In this document: positions 43,901 to 51,913 of the stretch, piece after piece
How the letters are laid out: the number at the start of each line of letters is the position of its first letter
How positions within the stretch are numbered: the first letter of the stretch is position 1
DNA from: Spirochaetota bacterium
Lineage (GTDB): Bacteria; Spirochaetota; Spirochaetia; Treponematales; Treponemataceae
Reading direction: 5' to 3'
DNA: 64,000 bases
Assembly (NCBI GenBank): GCA_023438065.1
Contig: JAEXRH010000012.1
Span: 372,001 to 436,000 of the forward strand
Notes under the pieces: model-generated
What the model was told of the DNA's origin: nothing
What the model saw: the letters and a program-made list of their open reading frames with translations, nothing else
The model's database searches: none
Position numbers and translations under genes: made by a program

Positions 43901-45327
43901 AGGAATCGCTCGTCGCCGTCGGCGGTAATCGATGCCTCGGCGCTCATGCGACCCGAGCTGTCGAGCGCGGAGAACGCGAGGTCGGTGCCGCCTTTTCTCG
44001 TCGTCGCGGAAACGGTAACCGAGGAGAAGCTCGCCTCGTTCACGGTAAGGGTCGGCGCGAGACAGGAAAAACCGTGGTCTCCCCGCTGAACGTATACGTC
44101 GCCCGCGAACGACGCGCCAGACGGAAGGACGAGCCTTTTGACCGACAGGAATCCCTCGGGAAGCTTTCCGGCGATGTCGACCGATCCCTTGAAGTCAATA
44201 TCGTAATTGCGCCCCTTCACCGAGAGCGCTCGCACCTGTACCGCTTCAGAGGTGCCTTCGAGCGAGACGCGCGCCGTTCCGCCCGAATAAAACGATTCGG
44301 GTACCTCGGATTCGATATCGACCTCGTAGCTGACGCCGTTCTCGGGCGAGTACCTCGCCTGGGCCTTTCCCGTAAGGACGAGATCCTTGAGTCCGGCGAT
44401 CCGCGAATCCGCTCTTTTTATCGATATCCACCGGAGCGGCAGAAGGCGTTCGCACTCGATCTTCGCCTCGATATCCCGCTTCGCGACGTTCCATTCAAGG
44501 GACAGGTCGACCGGCTCAAGATCCTGCACCGAGCTGACATAGAGGATCCCGGATCGGTATGAGGTTACGAGCGCGAGACGCGAAACCGAAAAAAGCCCGC
44601 TCTCGAGCGATTTCACCACGAGCGTCGAGGATCCTTCGTCGAGAGCCCGATTGACCGTGCCTTTCACGGTTACCCCCGCAACGATCGCGCCGGGGCGCGC
44701 GAGGGAGGCCCTGTCGTATCGCAACCGGCTTTGGAGGTCGAAACCTATGCCGCTCCCGTCGAGCGACGCCGTTCCCCGGGAAATATGGGCGGAGATATCC
44801 TGCGTAAGGTCCGCGTATCCGATATCGACGTTTTTGATGCTCACGGTCAATGACTTGCTGTCAAGCAGACTCCGACCCTTCTTCCGTTCCCTCCCCGGGC
44901 TTTTATCGGAACCGGCGGCAAGCGACCGCAAGAGCCTGATCGCGTTTTGATTCCGGACCGCGTCGAGCTTGACGGAGCCGTTGGTTACGGAAACCGCGCG
45001 AATCGCGCGGGAAAAATCGCGCTTGACGAGGGCGGGAAGGCTCGCCGAGAGGGTGACCGACGAGAATTCGGCGATGACCGATCCGTTAGCGGCGTCGGAG
45101 ACGACGAAATTCTTGACGCTGATCGACTTGAACACCGACGGCGACATCGATTCATAGCTGAACCGAAGACCCGTCGAAGACTCGGCTTCCGCGAGCAAAG
45201 AGTCGCGATACCCCTCGAGAACGCGATCAAGTTCCCTCGACAGCGGAACGAGCGCTCCGATGCACCCTACGAGCAGCAAGATGAAGATGAGTAATTCGAC
45301 GCTTTTTCCAATCGAGGGGCGTTTCAT
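40930..45327 (-). CDS. tamB: TamB-family translocation/lipid-transport protein
   Basis: 1465 residues with one N-terminal membrane helix (about 11-30), a very long repetitive beta-strand body and a TamB (DUF490) C-terminal domain (about 1180-1465; PILRGLIQAEKPLLISLDSV and LDIFSIRTLLLQNAIIGAN). AsmA/TamB proteins form hydrophobic grooves that bridge inner and outer membranes and carry phospholipids or help barrel assembly. Located just before bamA. The start codon is only 43 bases from that of divergent tmk and lacks a good ribosome site. Confidence 0.92.
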   Translation of the reverse strand: MKRPSIGKSVELLIFILLLVGCIGALVPLSRELDRVLEGYRDSLLAEAESSTGLRFSYESMSPSVFKSISVKNFVVSDAANGSVIAEFSSVTLSASLPALVKRDFSRAIRAVSVTNGSVKLDAVRNQNAIRLLRSLAAGSDKSPGRERKKGRSLLDSKSLTVSIKNVDIGYADLTQDISAHISRGTASLDGSGIGFDLQSRLRYDRASLARPGAIVAGVTVKGTVNRALDEGSSTLVVKSLESGLFSVSRLALVTSYRSGILYVSSVQDLEPVDLSLEWNVAKRDIEAKIECERLLPLRWISIKRADSRIAGLKDLVLTGKAQARYSPENGVSYEVDIESEVPESFYSGGTARVSLEGTSEAVQVRALSVKGRNYDIDFKGSVDIAGKLPEGFLSVKRLVLPSGASFAGDVYVQRGDHGFSCLAPTLTVNEASFSSVTVSATTRKGGTDLAFSALDSSGRMSAEASITADGDERFLQGYAAFDSISASDLFRAVAGFSPRGTDSRARTAANLSSYAITTEVYLASDLKSVSFNCPRLVFASAREKGLVFLCSVKGTEAGVDVSEIRADYGNYSLAGELSAGFDRQGGTILNASLTVNDIPYSLNGMYSLGSLSLYGDYGLAATAVTDDFGGITGTFGVDGFPIPAGSALLSCTIRSRFNYGPKSGWRMTIDEGTLEDVQKKLPLSSVMRFNGTIGGNGVYLENVSIVDAHSSVSGYAGLGISDDGMNRQYTAEIRLESSDKRELFRLNGQMRDQVIVDEADGRYSFTDRYFEARLEAKAIPLMRFVPGQQPEDLATVNANVSGTPDNLMISADVASLKVRAGDFDVDSRGKFLLEDGTLSVYDAAASWNGNVFTEIAATYALGEGKASSSALYSGIVGRSPITAGVSLDASFDAKSPRSIKELARKFTVGARLTNLRWKSIAPVDPVEATFVHEPGITAIYAGKNDAITGYLLDDGSFSLQSTGEIPVRFNAQGSVANSEISVAVNDVRVDMPKLWPLTGLGIVSFSSGSVEGDLTITGLLSDPEFAGSLIATNVVVVAPDFLKDSYGPASFEIKADGKTLNVSDLAISGKEGAVLASATAEFDRWLPASVHLLAKTVPGRPLRVDTENRYFKAKGYGSCDLDMTFTRTSNEVSGDITFEKGAFAIVFSGFLNQDSATPLSKIRDNLVNLKLHVGQKVEFRWPNDNFPILRGLIQAEKPLLISLDSVNRNFQLKGQAMLRGGEIYYIKRSFYLRDGNISFNENQDIFDPIITVRAEIRERDADGEPCRIILSVNKQPLSSFVPVLTSEPVKSDAELMALLGQAASGDTSRETLFQSAAISASDIFTRMSVFRNVENGIRDALNLDIFSIRTLLLQNAIIGANMQNSTDRKMTVGNYFDNTTVYMGKYLGSAIYADALLHFSYYDPKTEEKTASGQAVYGNLLFQPELGFEVTTPFFLLRWGITPESPETLFVTDNTITLSWKFSY

Positions 45328-45357
45328 TCCAAGGTAGTATGATATCAGAAAATGCGC

Positions 45358-45369
45358 TATTATCCTATC
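45358..45369 (+). promoter_or_regulatory. -10 box abutting the tmk start codon
   Basis: TATTAT at 45358-45363 ends six bases before ATG 45370. The -35 region is weak and no ribosome-binding sequence precedes the start. The divergent tamB frame leaves only 42 bases between the two start codons. Confidence 0.45.
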
Positions 45370-46005
45370 ATGACTCTACGCAATTTCGTCGTTTTCGAGG
45401 GCATTGACGGAACCGGAACGACTACGCAACTGAAGATCCTCCAGGATCGGTACCGGGAGGGTTACGCCAACCCGTCCGAAAAAACCGTGTTTACCTGCGA
45501 ACCGACCTCGGGCGAGATCGGAAAGCTGATACGAAGGTGCCTGAAGGGAGAAATCGCCCTCGCCCCCGAAACCCTCGCGCGTCTTTTCGCGGCGGACCGG
45601 AGCGAGCATCTATACGGATCGGGCGGTATCGTCGAGTCCTGCGCCTCCGGAAAGGCCGTGTTCACCGATCGCTACCTTTTCTCCAGCCTTGCCTATCAGG
45701 GCGAAACGGTGGCGCCCGAGCTTCCCGTGGAACTCAACCGGGGATTTCCCTACCCCGATTACCTCTTTTTCTTCGACATCGATCCCGATATCTCCATGGC
45801 GCGCGTCGAGAGCCGCTCCGCCGAGCTCGAGATCTTCGAGAAAAGGGAGTTCCAGCGAAGGGTTCGCGACCGCTACCGAACGATCATCGATCAAGCCGCG
45901 CTCGAAGAGCCGGACATGAAGGTAATCCGCGTCGACGCGACCGAGCCGATCGATGAAATCGCGGAAAAGGTCTGGATGATCGCGAAGGATCTGCCGATAT
46001 TGTAA
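45370..46005 (+). CDS. tmk: Thymidylate kinase with altered P-loop
   Basis: 211 residues from ATG 45370 (ATG 45352 adds six residues). It phosphorylates dTMP to dTDP. The N-terminal P-loop reads FEGIDGTGTTTQ: the invariant Walker A lysine (GKT/GKS) is Thr17. The rest looks intact: CEPTSGEIGKLIR, the DRY motif FTDRYLFSSLAYQGE and the C-terminal helices. The substitution is a real ACG codon in good context, not a frameshift. It starts the plus-strand operon to thiI. Confidence 0.9.
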   Translation: MTLRNFVVFEGIDGTGTTTQLKILQDRYREGYANPSEKTVFTCEPTSGEIGKLIRRCLKGEIALAPETLARLFAADRSEHLYGSGGIVESCASGKAVFTDRYLFSSLAYQGETVAPELPVELNRGFPYPDYLFFFDIDPDISMARVESRSAELEIFEKREFQRRVRDRYRTIIDQAALEEPDMKVIRVDATEPIDEIAEKVWMIAKDLPIL

Positions 46006-46007
46006 GG

Positions 46008-46643
46008 GTGAAAACCGCCCGTTTGACGACACGCATTACCCGCCTCGCGTTTATCATCGCGATCCTCTCGATTTTCCCTTCGCTCGAGGCGGGAGCGTAC
46101 GTCGTCCGCTACAAAGAGCAGTTCTACGAGCTGTATCACGTGCACTACAACCAGTATCCCGACGACACGATGGAGAACATCTACTGGCTCGAGCGCGCCG
46201 TCGAGGCCGATTTCTCGAATCCCCTGTACGCCCTCGGAAAGATCGCCAACGAAAAAGACTGGGAAAAGTACCGCTATCTTTTCATGATGCACGTCAATCT
46301 CAAGCTCGTCGAGCAGCATTTACGGCTCGGGTCGAAGTGGGACAAGCAGGTCGCGTATTTCTACAACGCCCCCTGGAAAGCGCAAAACCTCGACAGCCTC
46401 AAAACGGCCGAAACCTGCTATGAAACCGCGCGTTTTTACTGGAAAGAGGCTAAACTCTGGGCCGAGAAGGCGAACGCGCGCGAGTTCAAGTTCCTTTTCC
46501 TGCAGGACCTCCAAAACTGGGAAGACGAGCGATATCGCATCGGAACGGGCAGTCTCGACTATGACCGAACGATATCACGCGAACTTGCCCGACTTTCGAA
46601 GGTTCGGTCCGACTTCCTTGCCATGGACGAGAATACTTATTAA
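46008..46643 (+). CDS. Exported protein of unknown function
   Basis: 211 residues from GTG 46008, two bases after the tmk stop. The signal peptide ends near SLEAGA (about residue 29). The mature part is helical and rich in Tyr, Trp, Glu and Lys (YKEQFYELYHVHYNQYPDDT; ETARFYWKEAKLWAEKANAREF) with TPR-like spacing but no clear repeat. I do not recognise the family. It may be a treponemal periplasmic protein. The upstream AAGG is too close to the start to be ideal, suggesting coupled translation. Confidence 0.75.
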   Translation: MKTARLTTRITRLAFIIAILSIFPSLEAGAYVVRYKEQFYELYHVHYNQYPDDTMENIYWLERAVEADFSNPLYALGKIANEKDWEKYRYLFMMHVNLKLVEQHLRLGSKWDKQVAYFYNAPWKAQNLDSLKTAETCYETARFYWKEAKLWAEKANAREFKFLFLQDLQNWEDERYRIGTGSLDYDRTISRELARLSKVRSDFLAMDENTY

Positions 46644-46652
46644 AATGCGCCC

Positions 46653-47732
46653 ATGGACACCTTCAATTTTACCGTATCCACCGGCCCGGTCTCGGTGCTG
46701 TTTCATCCTTCCCTGACCGTACCCCTCTTTCCGCCCTCGGGCGGGATATACGTCGCGGACTCCAATACCGCGAAACTCCTCGAAAAGGCCTGCGGATACG
46801 ATCCCGCCGCCCCGCTCGTCGTGATCGAGGCGGGAGAGGCGCATAAAACCCTCGAAAGCGTCGAACGAATCCTGCAGAAGGCCCTCGAATCGGGCCTCGC
46901 CCGCGACAGCCTTTTCGTCGGTATCGGGGGCGGCGTCATCACCGACATGACGGCGTTCGCCGCCTCGCTCTACATGCGGGGCGCGAAACTGGAGCTTGTA
47001 CCGACGACCCTCCTCGCGATGGCCGACGCCGCAGTCGGCGGAAAAACGGGAGTGGACTTCGGCAACTACAAGAATTGCGTCGGGACCTTTTACCCCGCGC
47101 AGAAGATCCACGTCGCGGTCGGGGCCCTTTCGACCCTCGACGAGCGCGAATACCGCTCTGGCCTCGCCGAGGTATTCAAGACCGCCCTCCTCTACGCGCC
47201 GAAACTCTTTCAGATACTGGCGGAGCGTCGCGACGCCGTCCTCGCGCGCGACGGTGAGCTCCTTCTCGAGCTCGTGAAGCGCTGCGTGCAGGCGAAGGCG
47301 CACGTCGTCGAGCGCGACCTTCGAGAGTCGGGCGAGCGCATGTACCTCAATCTCGGCCACACCTTCGGTCACGCCCTCGAAAGCGTCGCGGGCTTCGGCG
47401 AGGTCGCCCACGGGGACGCGGTCGCCTGGGGAATCGCCCGCGCGTTCGCCCTCGGGAAAAGGCTCGGCATCACCGACGAGGCGTACGTGGAGGAAACACT
47501 GCCCGTGCTCGAGTCCTACGGCTGGTCAAGCGCCCCGATCCACCCGGCCATCGCCGCCATGATCGCGAAGGGAACCATCGCGGAATCCGAGGCGGGACCG
47601 CTCCTGCTCAAGGCCATGAAGTCCGACAAAAAGAAACGCGCGGGCGCGGTCAGGTTCGTGCTTCAGCGCGAGATCAACTCCACGCTCGTTACCGAGGTAA
47701 GCGACGCCGACGTTTTGGCGGTGCTCGGGTGA
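46653..47732 (+). CDS. aroB: 3-dehydroquinate synthase
   Basis: 359 residues. NAD- and metal-binding motifs are present: GIGGGVITDMTAFAASLYMRG, PTTLLAMADAAVGGKTGVD, GLAEVFKTAL and the zinc histidine in LNLGHTFGHALE. It converts DAHP to 3-dehydroquinate in the shikimate pathway. No ribosome site is evident nine bases after the previous stop, so it probably depends on upstream translation. Other aro genes are not nearby. Confidence 0.95.
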   Translation: MDTFNFTVSTGPVSVLFHPSLTVPLFPPSGGIYVADSNTAKLLEKACGYDPAAPLVVIEAGEAHKTLESVERILQKALESGLARDSLFVGIGGGVITDMTAFAASLYMRGAKLELVPTTLLAMADAAVGGKTGVDFGNYKNCVGTFYPAQKIHVAVGALSTLDEREYRSGLAEVFKTALLYAPKLFQILAERRDAVLARDGELLLELVKRCVQAKAHVVERDLRESGERMYLNLGHTFGHALESVAGFGEVAHGDAVAWGIARAFALGKRLGITDEAYVEETLPVLESYGWSSAPIHPAIAAMIAKGTIAESEAGPLLLKAMKSDKKKRAGAVRFVLQREINSTLVTEVSDADVLAVLG

Positions 47733-48886
47733 GCGTGTACCTCGACTGGGCCGCGACCGCTCCCCCCGACCGCGGGATACTCGCGGAGGCGACCGAGAGC
47801 GCGCTCGAGTTCTACGGGAATCCCTCGAGCGTCCATGCCGCTGGAAAGTCCGCGAGGGATGCGCTCGAGGCCGCGCGCGCGCGGTGCGCGAGAGCGCTCG
47901 CCGTGCCGCCCGAGTCGGTCGTATTTACCTCGGGCGGAACCGAGGCGAACCACATCCCGATGCTTTCGCTCCTCCAGCGTCCCGTCCGCGGGTCCATAGC
48001 CATAAGCGCCATCGAGCACCCGTCCATCACGGAACAGGCTCGCATGCTCGCGCTCCTCGGCTGGGAAACCCTCGTCATCCCCGTCACGAAAGAGGGATTC
48101 GTCACGACCGACGCCGTGCTCTCGACGATCAGGGAGGATACCGCGCTCGTCGCGGTCATGGCGGTCAACAACGAAACCGGGGCCATTCAGGATATCCCGG
48201 CCATCGCGTCCGCGCTGCTTTCCCTTCCGCGCGGGAGAAAGAAGCCCCATTTTCACGTCGACGCGGTCCAGGCGATCGGAAAGGTTCCCGTCGAGCTTTC
48301 CTGCGCGGGAATCGATTCCGCCTCGATAAGCGCGCACAAGCTCCGCGGTCCCCGGGGGATCGGACTCCTTTACCTTCCGCGAAGGATCGAACCCTTCTCG
48401 CGGGGGGGCGGCCAGGAATCGGGCATCAGGCCGGGAACCGAAAACCTCGCGGGCGCCGTCGCCCTCGCGCTCGCGCTCGAGCGGCACTGCCTCGTAACCG
48501 GGAAAGCGTGCCTTCCCCGCGGTATGGAAGGCGCGACGAAAGAGATGGCAAGGATAATCGCCTCGATCGCTTCCTCCGGTCTCGCCGGAATCGTGCCCCA
48601 AGGCAGAACGTCGGTCGATCCCCGGTTTTCCCCTTACGTGCTCCAGTGCACCAACGGGCGCCTTCCCGGCGAGGTGCTCGTGCGAGCCCTCTCGGACCGT
48701 GGAGTGTTCGTCTCGACCGGTTCGGCGTGCTCGTCGAAAAAGAAAGGACGCCCCGTCCTCAACGCGATGCGCCTTCCGGCGGACGCGCAGCAAAACGCGT
48801 TTCGCGTCTCGATCGGGAACGAAACGACCGACACCGACGCGGACAGTTTCATCGAGGCGCTCGGCGCCGTGATGTCCGCGATGTAA
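47729..48886 (+). CDS. Cysteine desulfurase (NifS/IscS family)
   Basis: 385 residues from GTG 47729, overlapping aroB by GTGA. Class V PLP aminotransferase motifs: YLDWAATAPP, FTSGGTEANH, AVNNETGAIQ, the PLP lysine in SISAHKLRGPRG and the persulfide cysteine in VSTGSACSSKKKG. It moves cysteine sulfur to acceptors. The adjacent thiI strongly suggests it feeds ThiI for 4-thiouridine in tRNA, like the dedicated NifZ-ThiI pairs, rather than being the general Fe-S enzyme. Confidence 0.9.
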   Translation: MSVYLDWAATAPPDRGILAEATESALEFYGNPSSVHAAGKSARDALEAARARCARALAVPPESVVFTSGGTEANHIPMLSLLQRPVRGSIAISAIEHPSITEQARMLALLGWETLVIPVTKEGFVTTDAVLSTIREDTALVAVMAVNNETGAIQDIPAIASALLSLPRGRKKPHFHVDAVQAIGKVPVELSCAGIDSASISAHKLRGPRGIGLLYLPRRIEPFSRGGGQESGIRPGTENLAGAVALALALERHCLVTGKACLPRGMEGATKEMARIIASIASSGLAGIVPQGRTSVDPRFSPYVLQCTNGRLPGEVLVRALSDRGVFVSTGSACSSKKKGRPVLNAMRLPADAQQNAFRVSIGNETTDTDADSFIEALGAVMSAM

Positions 48887-48905
48887 CCGACAGGAGAAAC
48901 CGAAT

Positions 48906-50087
48906 ATGGAACATGACCCCCGCGCAACCGCCTGTTATCTCGTCAAGGTGGGAGAGCTCACCCTCAAGGGCGGGAACATAAAGGACTTCGAGCAGCGACT
49001 CCAGCAAAACGCCCAACTCTTCCTCGAGGGCAAGGGCGCGCGCGTCCAGATCAGGGCCGGAAGGATGTACATCGACGGCCCCGAGGAAGCGAGCGAGGCG
49101 ATCGAGTACGCGCTGTCGCACCTCGTCGGCATCGCTGGATGGGCCCGCGCGACCGTCGTCGGGAAGGACGTCGAGCGAATGAAGGAAGCCGTCGTCGCCG
49201 AGGCGATAAAGGCCCGAGACGCGGGCCACAAGACCTTCAAGATCGAGGCCCGGCGCGGCGACAAGGCGTTTCCGCTTAACTCCTACGAGATCGCGCGCCT
49301 CATGGGCGAGGCGGTATACGAGGCGGGAATTCTCGCCGTCGACGTGCATAAACCCGACGCCCTCATCACGGTCGAGGTACGCGAACGCGTGTTCGTCTAC
49401 GGTCCCGAGCGCGACGGTATCAGGGGGTTGCCGTGCGGGACCGGCGGAAAGGGACTCCTTCTCCTTTCGGGAGGAATCGACTCCCCCGTCGCGGGATTCA
49501 GGATGCTCAGAAGGGGCATGAAAATCGACTCGCTCTATTTCCACTCGCATCCCTACACCTCGGCCGAGGCGCAGAAGAAGGTGGAAGACCTCGCGGCCGT
49601 CCTCGCGCGGTACGGCATGGGCACGCATCTCAACGTCGTTCCCTTCACCGCCGTCCAACAGCATATCAGGGACAATTCCCCGCCCGACCACGCGACGGTA
49701 CTTTTGCGCATGTGCATGATGCGCGTCGCGAACATGGCGTGCAGGGTAACGGGAGCGAAGACGATCATTACCGGCGAAAGCCTCGGGCAGGTAGCGAGCC
49801 AGACGATCGAGAACCTCACGGTGACGAATTCCTGCGCGGAATATCCCGTTCTCAGGCCGCTCATCGGCATGGACAAGGAAGAGATCATCGACGTCGCGAA
49901 AGACATCGGGACCTACGAGATTTCGATTCTACCGTACGAGGATTGCTGCGTGCTCTTCTCGCCGAGGCACCCGGTGCTTCGCGCGGACCTCGAGCGCGTG
50001 ACCGAGATGTTCGAAAACCTCAAGATCGATGATATGCTCAAGGAAGCGTTCGAGAAGCGCGAGCACAAGCGATTCGGCTGGATGTAG
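48906..50087 (+). CDS. thiI: tRNA 4-thiouridine synthase ThiI
   Basis: 393 residues: an N-terminal ferredoxin-like plus THUMP domain (1-165) and a PP-loop ATPase (SGGIDSPVAGFRML at about 180). The active-site cysteine region EDCCVLFSPRHP is kept, but there is no C-terminal rhodanese domain, the form used by Gram-positive and archaeal ThiI with a partner desulfurase (here the preceding gene). It thiolates U8 of tRNA. AGGAG precedes ATG 48906. Confidence 0.94.
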   Translation: MEHDPRATACYLVKVGELTLKGGNIKDFEQRLQQNAQLFLEGKGARVQIRAGRMYIDGPEEASEAIEYALSHLVGIAGWARATVVGKDVERMKEAVVAEAIKARDAGHKTFKIEARRGDKAFPLNSYEIARLMGEAVYEAGILAVDVHKPDALITVEVRERVFVYGPERDGIRGLPCGTGGKGLLLLSGGIDSPVAGFRMLRRGMKIDSLYFHSHPYTSAEAQKKVEDLAAVLARYGMGTHLNVVPFTAVQQHIRDNSPPDHATVLLRMCMMRVANMACRVTGAKTIITGESLGQVASQTIENLTVTNSCAEYPVLRPLIGMDKEEIIDVAKDIGTYEISILPYEDCCVLFSPRHPVLRADLERVTEMFENLKIDDMLKEAFEKREHKRFGWM

Positions 50088-50090
50088 GGC

Positions 50091-50110
50091 GCGGCGGGTT
50101 TATTCGCCGC
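50091..50110. terminator. Hairpin between convergent thiI and the TPR lipoprotein gene
   Basis: GCGGCG (50091-50096) pairs with CGCCGC (50105-50110) around an eight-base loop. The stop codon of the minus-strand lipoprotein gene lies in the loop. No T-run follows, so it is a possible bidirectional terminator of modest strength. Confidence 0.4.
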
Positions 50111-50774
50111 CGCTCTTCTTGCCGTCGGACCTGTCCGTCTTCTTCCCGGCGTTCCCCTCGGAAGGAGGCGCTCCCTCCTTCGACTTTTCCGCCGCGTCGG
50201 CGATCGCGGCCGTCGCCTTCGCCTCGATCGAGTCGAAATCATTCATGACGTCCGATTCGGGAAAACGTAAACGCGCCGATTTTACCGTTTCCAACGCGCC
50301 GTCATACTGGCCGGCGATGATTTGGACTTCCGCGTAATTTCGCGCGAGCACGGGATCGTCGGGATGCCGGTCCATTACGGCCTTATAGAGGACGAGCGCC
50401 TCGTCCGCTTTCCCCATCGAAACGATCGAGAAGGAATATGCGGACTCGAGCATCTCGTTCCCGGGATCCTTCGAGAGGAGGGACCCGAAAATTTCGGAAG
50501 CCTCCTCCCACTTTCCCGACAGCGCGTACATGCGCGCGAGCCCATAGCGGGCGGCGTTCGCGAACTCGCGCCGTTTCGCGGCCTCCTCGTAATACGGGAT
50601 GGCTTTCTCGTATTTCCCGAGATCGGCGTAGGCTTCGGCGATCGAGTAGTATTCCGCGGCTATCGTCTGCCTCGTCACGCCGGGTCGAAGCCCGGCGCAT
50701 GACGCCATGAACGACGCGGCGAAAAGCCATGAGGCGAACGAGAGAATCAGTACCGGGATCCGCTCCCTGCGCAT
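50100..50774 (-). CDS. TPR lipoprotein
   Basis: 224 residues from ATG 50774, which overlaps the upp stop as TGATG. A signal peptide ends in a spirochaete-style lipobox (SFMASC, acylated Cys about 26). Then four TPR-like units (AEAYADLGKYEKAIPYYEEAAKR and similar) and a charged, disordered Lys/Ser/Asp tail. It is expected on the periplasmic face of the inner membrane or in the outer membrane. Function unknown; the architecture resembles BamD-like or scaffold lipoproteins. Confidence 0.8.
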   Translation of the reverse strand: MRRERIPVLILSFASWLFAASFMASCAGLRPGVTRQTIAAEYYSIAEAYADLGKYEKAIPYYEEAAKRREFANAARYGLARMYALSGKWEEASEIFGSLLSKDPGNEMLESAYSFSIVSMGKADEALVLYKAVMDRHPDDPVLARNYAEVQIIAGQYDGALETVKSARLRFPESDVMNDFDSIEAKATAAIADAAEKSKEGAPPSEGNAGKKTDRSDGKKSGGE

Positions 50775-51841
50775 CAATGCGATCCGAGTACCGTCTGCTC
50801 GATTTTACGAAGCTGTGAGCGATAGAGCCCGGCGATGTCCGCGCCGTAGTCGGCGACGAGCTGGATGATGTTCCTCGGGGTTTCCTCGGTGTCCTTTCCG
50901 TTGATGCGATCGCCCGCGTCTCCCAGCCCCGGCATGATATAGGCGGAAGCGTTGAGCACGGGATCCATCCAAAGGGTATACACGGTGCAGTTATCGAGCG
51001 CACGAACGACGCGAAGCGCGCCTTTGAGCGCCGAGATGACGTTGAAAAAGCTGATCGACTTCGGCTTTACGCCGTTATCCATCAGGTATTTTACGACGGT
51101 CACGAGGCTTCCTCCCGTCGCGTTCATGGGATCGGCGAAGATCAGGTCCTTTCCGTTAAGGTCGCCGATATCGAAAAAGGATTTATCCAGGTCGAGAATA
51201 TATTCCATATTGTTTTCTTTCTTCGAGTCGTCGCGCTTGATCTTGAAGAGCGCGAAGGGCGTGACGTACCCGTGAGAGGAATACTCCTCGATCTCCTTCG
51301 ACATGATCATCGACGGGAGCAGCGCCCCGCGAAGCATCACGCACATGACGGAGTTCTCGATCTTGTAGTCGATGTCCGGGATTTTGTGGACCGCGTAGTT
51401 CTGGACCGGGGCGGTAACGGGGGTCTTCACGACGAGATAGTTCTTGTTGTCGGAATGGTTGCGATTATAGGCGAGCCTGAAAAGCATCTCGTACGCCCGC
51501 TGCGTATAGTACACGAACTCGTTGTGGCCGGTACGGATGTCACGAAGCTTGGCTATGACCCGTGACGCCTCGGCGTGGCTCTGTTCGTCGGTTTCGAAGG
51601 AATACACCTTTATTCCCGGGGCCTCCTTGCAGATGTCCTGCATGATGTGCCCCATCTCGTTATATATGTCGATAACCTTCTTTTCCTCGTTGGCAAGGGC
51701 AGAACTGAAGCCCCCGGCGGCGAGTATCTTGAAAGAATCCATTGCCCGCGCGTACAGGCCATCCATTCTGGCAAGATAAGCCTGATCCTTCTCGGTCAGA
51801 TAGCCATCAAGGGAATCGGCGCCTAAAACAACCTTACTCAT
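50774..51841 (-). CDS. upp: Uracil phosphoribosyltransferase, enlarged
   Basis: 355 residues from ATG 51841 (GAAGGAG upstream). The catalytic core is clear: VMLRGALLPSM, the PRPP loop FADPMNATGGSLVTVVKYL (235-251) and the uracil-binding NASAYIMPGLGDAGDRI (297-313). It makes UMP from uracil and PRPP. Classical Upp is about 209 residues; here about 80 residues are added before the core and about 40 after it. PRPP would come from the prs product. Confidence 0.87.
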   Translation of the reverse strand: MSKVVLGADSLDGYLTEKDQAYLARMDGLYARAMDSFKILAAGGFSSALANEEKKVIDIYNEMGHIMQDICKEAPGIKVYSFETDEQSHAEASRVIAKLRDIRTGHNEFVYYTQRAYEMLFRLAYNRNHSDNKNYLVVKTPVTAPVQNYAVHKIPDIDYKIENSVMCVMLRGALLPSMIMSKEIEEYSSHGYVTPFALFKIKRDDSKKENNMEYILDLDKSFFDIGDLNGKDLIFADPMNATGGSLVTVVKYLMDNGVKPKSISFFNVISALKGALRVVRALDNCTVYTLWMDPVLNASAYIMPGLGDAGDRINGKDTEETPRNIIQLVADYGADIAGLYRSQLRKIEQTVLGSH

Positions 51842-51876
51842 ACGTTCTCCTTCATCGTTGAATCCCACTGTATCAT

Positions 51877-51905
51877 AAAAAAACCGCCCCGAAAAGGGCG
51901 GTTTT
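51877..51905 (-). terminator. Intrinsic terminator downstream of the outer membrane protein gene
   Basis: Minus strand: stem CCGCCC/GGGCGG extended by A-T pairs (plus 51880-51889 and 51896-51905), loop of six, then seven T residues. The near-symmetry could also stop plus-strand transcription. It separates the small outer membrane protein from upp. Confidence 0.85.
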
Positions 51906-51913
51906 CATCGAGC

